From: Ceratodon purpureus
Taxonomy: Eukaryota > Streptophyta > Bryopsida > Pseudoditrichales > Ditrichaceae
Length of the DNA stretch: 64,000 bases
Direction of reading: 5' to 3'
Assembly: GCA_014871385.1 (NCBI GenBank)
Contig: CM026431.1
Span: 3,078,604-3,142,603 of the forward strand
Made by a program: the position numbers and the translations under genes. Under the pieces are notes generated by a model. That model had not been told where the DNA came from and ran no database searches. It was given only the letters and a program-made list of their open reading frames with translations. Shown here one piece after another: positions 58,911-64,000 of this stretch (the first letter of the stretch is position 1; each line of letters opens with the position of its first letter).

Positions 58911-61390
58911 TACTGGGTATGTATATAAGCTAGATTCTCAGTAAATGATTACCATCTCCAGGACTTCCACATGGATATCACATACCTCTTTTCTGTTGTC
59001 AGAGATAGTCTCAATACACTTTGCCCGACTGGCATGATTGATTTCCCTTCTGCACTGGTACAATGTTGATGTTCACCATCATACGGCGAGAAATAAGTAT
59101 TTCGATCTCATGGAGCAAGGCATCGTGCAATGGAGAGATTCAACCGAGTTACGGTAACTTACGTGGGTGTGATATGTACAGCCTTGAAGTTGCAATCATG
59201 AAAGTAATTGAAGCAAACCCGGTAGACAGAATTGTGTTCAACAGTCCCATGGAGAGCCAATATCTACCTGCTCTCCATCAGAATCTCAGGTCCAACCAAA
59301 AAACACAAGAATCCTAGAGTCCAAATTTGGAGTGCAGCCTCAAAATCCTACCACCTCCAAAAACTGCCATTCGTGAATAGTCTTTGAAAAACAGGGTGAA
59401 GTACCAAATACCATATGTGCCTGATTATGATCCGAAGGATCTTTCTGGCACCATTCCTTGGGAATAATTGAAAACACTTCGAACTGTTCCTCCAACTTAC
59501 ATGAGAACTTATTCATCACTGTACTCATCCGACGTGTCACTAGAAGTTATGCAGAATCTATCAATCCCAGATATTGATGGCTTGAGGAAGAGCTTTGTCC
59601 CATTGGGAGAAAGTTCTGAGAATGCTAGTCTGAGTTTTTGATTGTGCAGAATAATTGGAACGCATGATGATGGTGATGAAGGTGGACTTGCGAAGCTGCA
59701 CTGCGGTAAGTTAACTTAGCTGCCTGCTTGTTTCAAATTGAGCAATATTGGGAAATACTTTTGAGAAAAATGGATATCCATATCCACCAGGCTTTTCTTT
59801 TCTGTCTGTCAAGTTGGGCCATGAGTGTGTGTGAGGGCGTTGTTTACTAATTTGGCTCAGTGTCTGCTTTTATATAAAAAAAACATGCTTATTTCTTTCC
59901 ACCCTGTATAAAGAATGCACAGCTCATGAAAGCAAAAAATAGGTGGGTACATTGATTATCTTCTTCTACGCTGGGAGTACGTTACAGTTGTACACTAGTG
60001 ATGATCAAGATATGAATTGGGTCAGGTCAGAAAACTGGTTTTTATTATTTATATCCTAGTTATTGTGAAGCAAAGGGGAAAAGGGCTCCATTCAATTGCC
60101 AAAGACTGTGGCTCTAGTACTATGGTACAGTCTGGAAGACAGAGATTCAAAGGCGTGCGTTCAAAGATCATCATTTATAACTTTTGAAAGGTCCAGAGAG
60201 GGGTCAAGAAAGATTGACAAAGCGCTCCTTTATGTTGTAATACAGAGCCAACATTTTTATGAATTATTAATTTTCGGATTTATTTAGTGTGGAAATTATA
60301 TTTCAATGATAGGTATCCAAACCTAGTTTTGCATCATAGGAAGAAACATTTAACATATGAAAGTTAATGTGGAAGCACAAATTGGACTTGGGATAGAACA
60401 CAGTATTGATAATTTGCTTTTTTAATAGAACAAAATTTTGAAATTTGAATTCAATTGAATATTTAAAAGAAGTAAGATAGTACTTAATATATCATTAACC
60501 AAATCAAATAAAGCTGACAAGGTCGACTTTTAAGCCTTATGGGGCTGTGAAGCATTTTGTATCACTTGCCCTGTTCTTAATATATTGTGATAATTTATTT
60601 TTAGTGATCAATATTATAATTACAATATGCACGTTCAAAAATACTCCAATTTGATTCACAAGCACCGCACTAGTAATTATCAAGGTTTATACACTTTATA
60701 AAGTTGCAAAAAACAGTTATAAGTAAATAGTTATTGTCTTTAGTAGTCTTTGAACAAGTTTGGTATCTAAATATGAAACTTTAAAGTGAAGAGGAGTGCC
60801 CTTGTTTTTTTTTTAAATGATAGAAACTATTTTCATTTGTTTTAAAATACCATTTTAAATGTTAATTAATACATAATTGAGTTAAAACATATTGGAATTT
60901 TTTAAAGAGTTTTCTTTGTGTTGAAAATGGTCCATCCAATCTGTACCAAGCATCATTCAGCAAGGACAACCTTGATTCAAGAAACAAAACGTTGTTTTAA
61001 CAATGTCTCCTTGAAGTAATCAATACAATGAAATCATCATCCAACACAAACCTTATTAGAGAGCAAAGCTACTATATTTTTATTTTCATCAAAACTCAAG
61101 CCAAATGCTCAAACTGACAAACCATGTCAAAATATTTTTACCACATGATTTCAAAATTTAAATTCATAACCACTACTACCGACCTTTTTTTTTACAAGGC
61201 AATGAACCATGATACATTCAAATTGTAGAAGATTGAGCAGAAATGAGGAAGACAAATATTTCCAACCTCACAGCTAAAATTCCAATTTTCCTCGAGCAAC
61301 CAATTCGACTGCATCTTGATGAATTCCAGTTAATTTATGCATAGAAAAGCACACATACTATTTGGAGTCATCCGCTTTGCAATAAGTTAA
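58911..61390. other. Spacer downstream of CTC1, with a possible gene remnant
   Basis: At about 59,060-59,660 the plus strand keeps protein-like stretches broken by stops. Examples are NKYFDLMEQGIVQWRDSTEL, then further on IPYVPDYDPKDLSGTIPWE and RTVPPTYMRTYSSLYSSDVS, SIPDIDGLRKSFVPLGESSE. I could not name the parent gene, and the region may equally be exons of an unmodelled gene. From 59.7 to 61.4 kb the sequence is AT-rich and appears empty. Confidence 0.4.
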
Positions 61391-62480
61391 GCAAGAGCGG
61401 GGCAGATGACATTCTCCCCCACAAGTTCGAACAGCGTGTTGGCAGGGGGCTCAATGCTCATAAATGAGCGTCATTCAAAATGAGGCGGTTTCCATGCACG
61501 AGGAATAAATTCCGAAATGCTCTGGTGGAAAGGGAGTGCCAGACCATGAGCATGCAACTTCGAATAACGATTTGTCCAACATGAGAAACCCGTCTCGGTT
61601 CCCCCGCCAACAACTTCACCATCGCCAACAACACCATCGCCAACAACACCATCGCCAACAACACCGTCGCCCAACTTCTCGACTCCGGCGAAACCATCCA
61701 TTGACATGAACAGATGCTCAGCATGAACAAGCTCAACTTCATGCCCACCCAAACCCGTCACCGAACCAATACCGATATCATCTACAGAACGAGAACATGT
61801 GCAGTTTTCTTAAATCTAGGAAAGGAATCGGTATAGTGACGGGTTTGTGGACGATTGTAACGCTGAGGTGGCGATGGAATTTTCTGTAAGGTAGAGATGG
61901 GTATTTCCGTCAGTTGAAGTCATTCAGCATATTTGGGATTGAGGAAATTATCGGGATAAAATTTATACAAATAGATGTTAGGTCGTAAATCACAAATTTG
62001 ATTCAAATATTTTTTTTTCCAGAAATTTATCAAATTTTCATGAATATTTGAAGTGCAAGAGCGTAGACCACTATTTCCGTCAGTAGGCATGTGCAATACA
62101 ATGATTCTTGCATCGAGAACATGATAGATCGTTATGAAATCTGCTAAGTGCGGTAGTCAGGTGATGTTTGCTCGGAAATTGGTGCTCTGATAGGGCACGG
62201 AATTAGAACCCTGACGGGAATATCCATCCCTACCTCACTGTACTGTGGAGCATGCTTATGCTGCCAACAACCAGCACAAGTGGAACATTTCATGTTCGCT
62301 CTTGGAATGTATATGAATCGTAGATATTGATTTTTGTGGGGACTTATAGTGTGAACACTGGGATTGCGATGGAATGTTACTACTGTGGAGCGTGTCCTTG
62401 AAAACCTCATTGTAACAGAACATCCACCGAAACGCCTATACTTAACTCTACGAGATCATGAATTTTCGTAGATATGGTCG
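61391..62480 (-). mobile_element. Possible LTR-element relic
   Basis: On the minus strand, TTGTGGGGGAGAA directly precedes TGTCATCTGCCCC. This is the usual layout of a polypurine tract next to the start of a 3' LTR in plant gypsy elements. Upstream on that strand lie fragments with no confident domain assignment. Only the junction is suggestive; the far end of the LTR and any partner were not found, and whatever it is looks broken. Confidence 0.3.
61617..61671. repeat. 15-bp tandem repeat CACCATCGCCAACAA
   Basis: Three exact units and a partial fourth with one change. On the minus strand they encode a GDGVV repeat. Confidence 0.9.
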
Positions 62481-62756
62481 AAAGGATCTGCTTTTTATAT
62501 ACACGTGGAAACTCACTGCGGCTGTGAAAATAGAATACAATGTGCCACGTTAATTAACTTATTACTATCCCACGGAGCCGCACCCGAAATCTACCACCCA
62601 CATCAACATCTACCTCAGCAATGGATTACAATCAGAGTGACAATCTCCGTAAACCGCAACATCATCTACGAAAACGCGAACACTCAACTGAGTTAGCTGA
62701 AATGGTTGACACCGTCGCCCGGGTCGTTGGTGTCTCATTCGTGTGCAAAGCCAAAC

Positions 62757-63120
62757 CCCCGGACAGTAAACCACAGTAACTTAACTACAGTAACTTAACC
62801 ACAGTTACCACAGTAACCATAGTAAGGACAGTAAAGAGAGAGAGGTGTGGGTTATTACTGTAGAGCGTGTAGAAGATTGCAAAGTTAGGCTTAAACCCCT
62901 TTCCTGGTTTTAATGCCCATCCGCAGTTGACTCTCTCTCTCTCTCTCTCTCCCAAGTTCCTCCCCACTTGAAGCATAACTTAGAAGTGCTGCATCAGCAT
63001 CCTCGTAAGCCCAAACCCAAACACTCCGAGAGCATCCCAGATGGACTCACTTCCCTCGCATTTAGTCCTTTGCATCTAACCTCAGGTTCCATAACTCCAC
63101 CTAGGTCAGGTCAGGTCAGG
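62757..63120. repeat. Simple repeats in the myosin VIII upstream region
   Basis: An ACAGTAACTTAA/ACAGTAACC-rich cluster (62,760-62,830) is followed by a (CT)n run of about 22 bp (62,931-62,952) and four copies of AGGTC (63,102-63,120). CT runs are common in plant 5' leaders and promoters. Their role here is unknown. Confidence 0.7.
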
Positions 63121-63661
63121 TGATGTGAGTTCGTAAACTCTCCCTCACTGGGAAGCAAGCAAGTGAAGCTCAAGGTCAAGATCTAGGGCCAAGGAGCAGC
63201 ATCCGAGGAGAAGGAGCAGCATCCGAGGAGGACGAGGATTTCCACTGCATTCTTGTGTCTGTGAGTTTCGCAGTTTGGAATTCATGTGAGGCTGGATCGT
63301 TGAGTTAGGGGTTAGGGATGTGGAGTGGAAGCTCGGGACTTTGTTGAGTGGGGACTTAGGTTTGGTGTGATGTGGGGAGGATTGTGAGGGATCTTGGGGA
63401 GGGGGAGGGGGAGGGGGAGGGCAGTATGCATGAGAGTTTCGGGAGGGATAGAGGAGGGAGCTCCGGACCCTCGGGGGGCGGTGGGAGGGATGGGGAATGT
63501 GGAGAGTGTGAGGGAGCAGCGGGGTTGTCTCCGGCGTGGGGGCATTGCCAGACGCCGCTGCAATGCGTAATTGCGGGGAGCGGGGAGCTGTAGCGGGGAG
63601 TTTTTTTCGTGGTGAGGAGGGATCAGCTGTGGAGTAGCTAGGTTTCGGTGGATTTGGGAAG

Positions 63662-64000
63662 ATGTTTCCGATGAAGAGTTCCGGGCCGCGGAGCACTTTG
63701 GAGGAGATGCTGGATTTGTTTCGGACGAGTGATGCGCAGCAGGAGAAGGGAGCGGGGGAGGAGAGAGGGGAGGAGAGCAGACCGCCGCCGTTGCCTGTGA
63801 GGCCGACGTCGCGGGCGCGCTTGCCGTCGTCTGTGCGAGCTAAGAAGCAGCAGAATGGGGGCGTGGTGAAGGTTGTTCCTGGGAGTGAAGGTTTGAGGAA
63901 TGGTGTTAAGGAGGAGAGTGCAGTTGATCGCCCTGTTGGTAGCGTTAAGGCGGCCGGTGATCGTGAGGGCGTTGGGAGAGATGATGATCAGGGTTTACGG
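63662..64000 (+). CDS. Class VIII myosin, N-terminal part (runs off the window)
   Basis: From the ATG at 63,662 the frame is open for 113 codons to the window edge. Residues 9-20 read PRSTLEEMLDLF and residues 46-64 contain RPPPLPVRPTSRARLPSSVR. Land-plant class VIII myosins share this N-terminal signature (family knowledge: SSLEEMLE.L followed by PP-LP-RP-SRARLPS--R). Class VIII myosins are actin motors found at the cell cortex, phragmoplast and plasmodesmata. The motor head, IQ motifs and tail would lie to the right, outside the window. The start is supported by homology beginning within ten residues and by the GC-rich leader before it. A second in-frame ATG lies at residue 4. Confidence 0.85.
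   Translation, partial: MFPMKSSGPRSTLEEMLDLFRTSDAQQEKGAGEERGEESRPPPLPVRPTSRARLPSSVRAKKQQNGGVVKVVPGSEGLRNGVKEESAVDRPVGSVKAAGDREGVGRDDDQGLR

Noticed and set aside
63145-63696. Minus-strand 183-codon proline-rich frame
   Set aside because: It is opposite the GC-rich, purine-rich leader and first codons of the myosin VIII gene; low complexity keeps it open.

Overview
The window looks like nuclear DNA of a moss, most likely Physcomitrium patens or a close relative. This is inferred from a land-plant class VIII myosin start, a plant CTC1 telomere gene with short GT-AG introns, a secreted HsbA-like protein of a type otherwise best known from fungi, and an AT-rich, transposon-strewn background.

Layout. 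1-9.1 kb is very AT-rich and carries no credible gene. 9.5-22.1 kb is a less AT-rich island with three unrecognised spliced or coiled-coil genes (10.5-11.5 kb minus, 15.6-17.2 kb plus, 20.3-21.4 kb plus). Its intergenic DNA holds ten copies of a 14-bp palindrome, TGGCGC-NN-GCGCCA. I saw no copy elsewhere in the window. The first two genes share a diverged N-terminal domain. 22.5-28 kb is transposon ground: a 1.09-kb piggyBac-type MITE between TTAA sites, a partial left end of a related element, and a 2.03-kb CACTA element carrying pieces of a RABC/Rab18 gene and sitting next to a poly(A) retroposon tail. 30.7-31.1 kb holds a broken partial copy of CTC1. 31.6-33.2 kb (minus) encodes a secreted protein with three near-identical 170-residue HsbA-like repeats.

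35-49.3 kb is nested repeats: two direct copies and one inverted partial copy of an old AT-rich repeat, a copia-type LTR, a decayed transposase-like gene, and a 5.9-kb piggyBac element with a full DDD transposase. The piggyBac sits at a TTAA whose unoccupied counterpart is preserved at 39,893 in the sister repeat. 50.5-58.9 kb (plus) is the CTC1 gene, for which an 18-exon, frame-consistent model of about 1,560 codons could be built by eye. 58.9-63.6 kb is mostly intergenic. The first 113 codons of a class VIII myosin begin at 63,662 and run off the window.

Two housekeeping genes (telomere capping, actin-based motor) occupy the right end. The most likely undescribed system is the palindrome island at 9.5-22.1 kb with its small paralogous gene family. 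All exon models, families and boundaries come from reading the sequence; no database search was possible.
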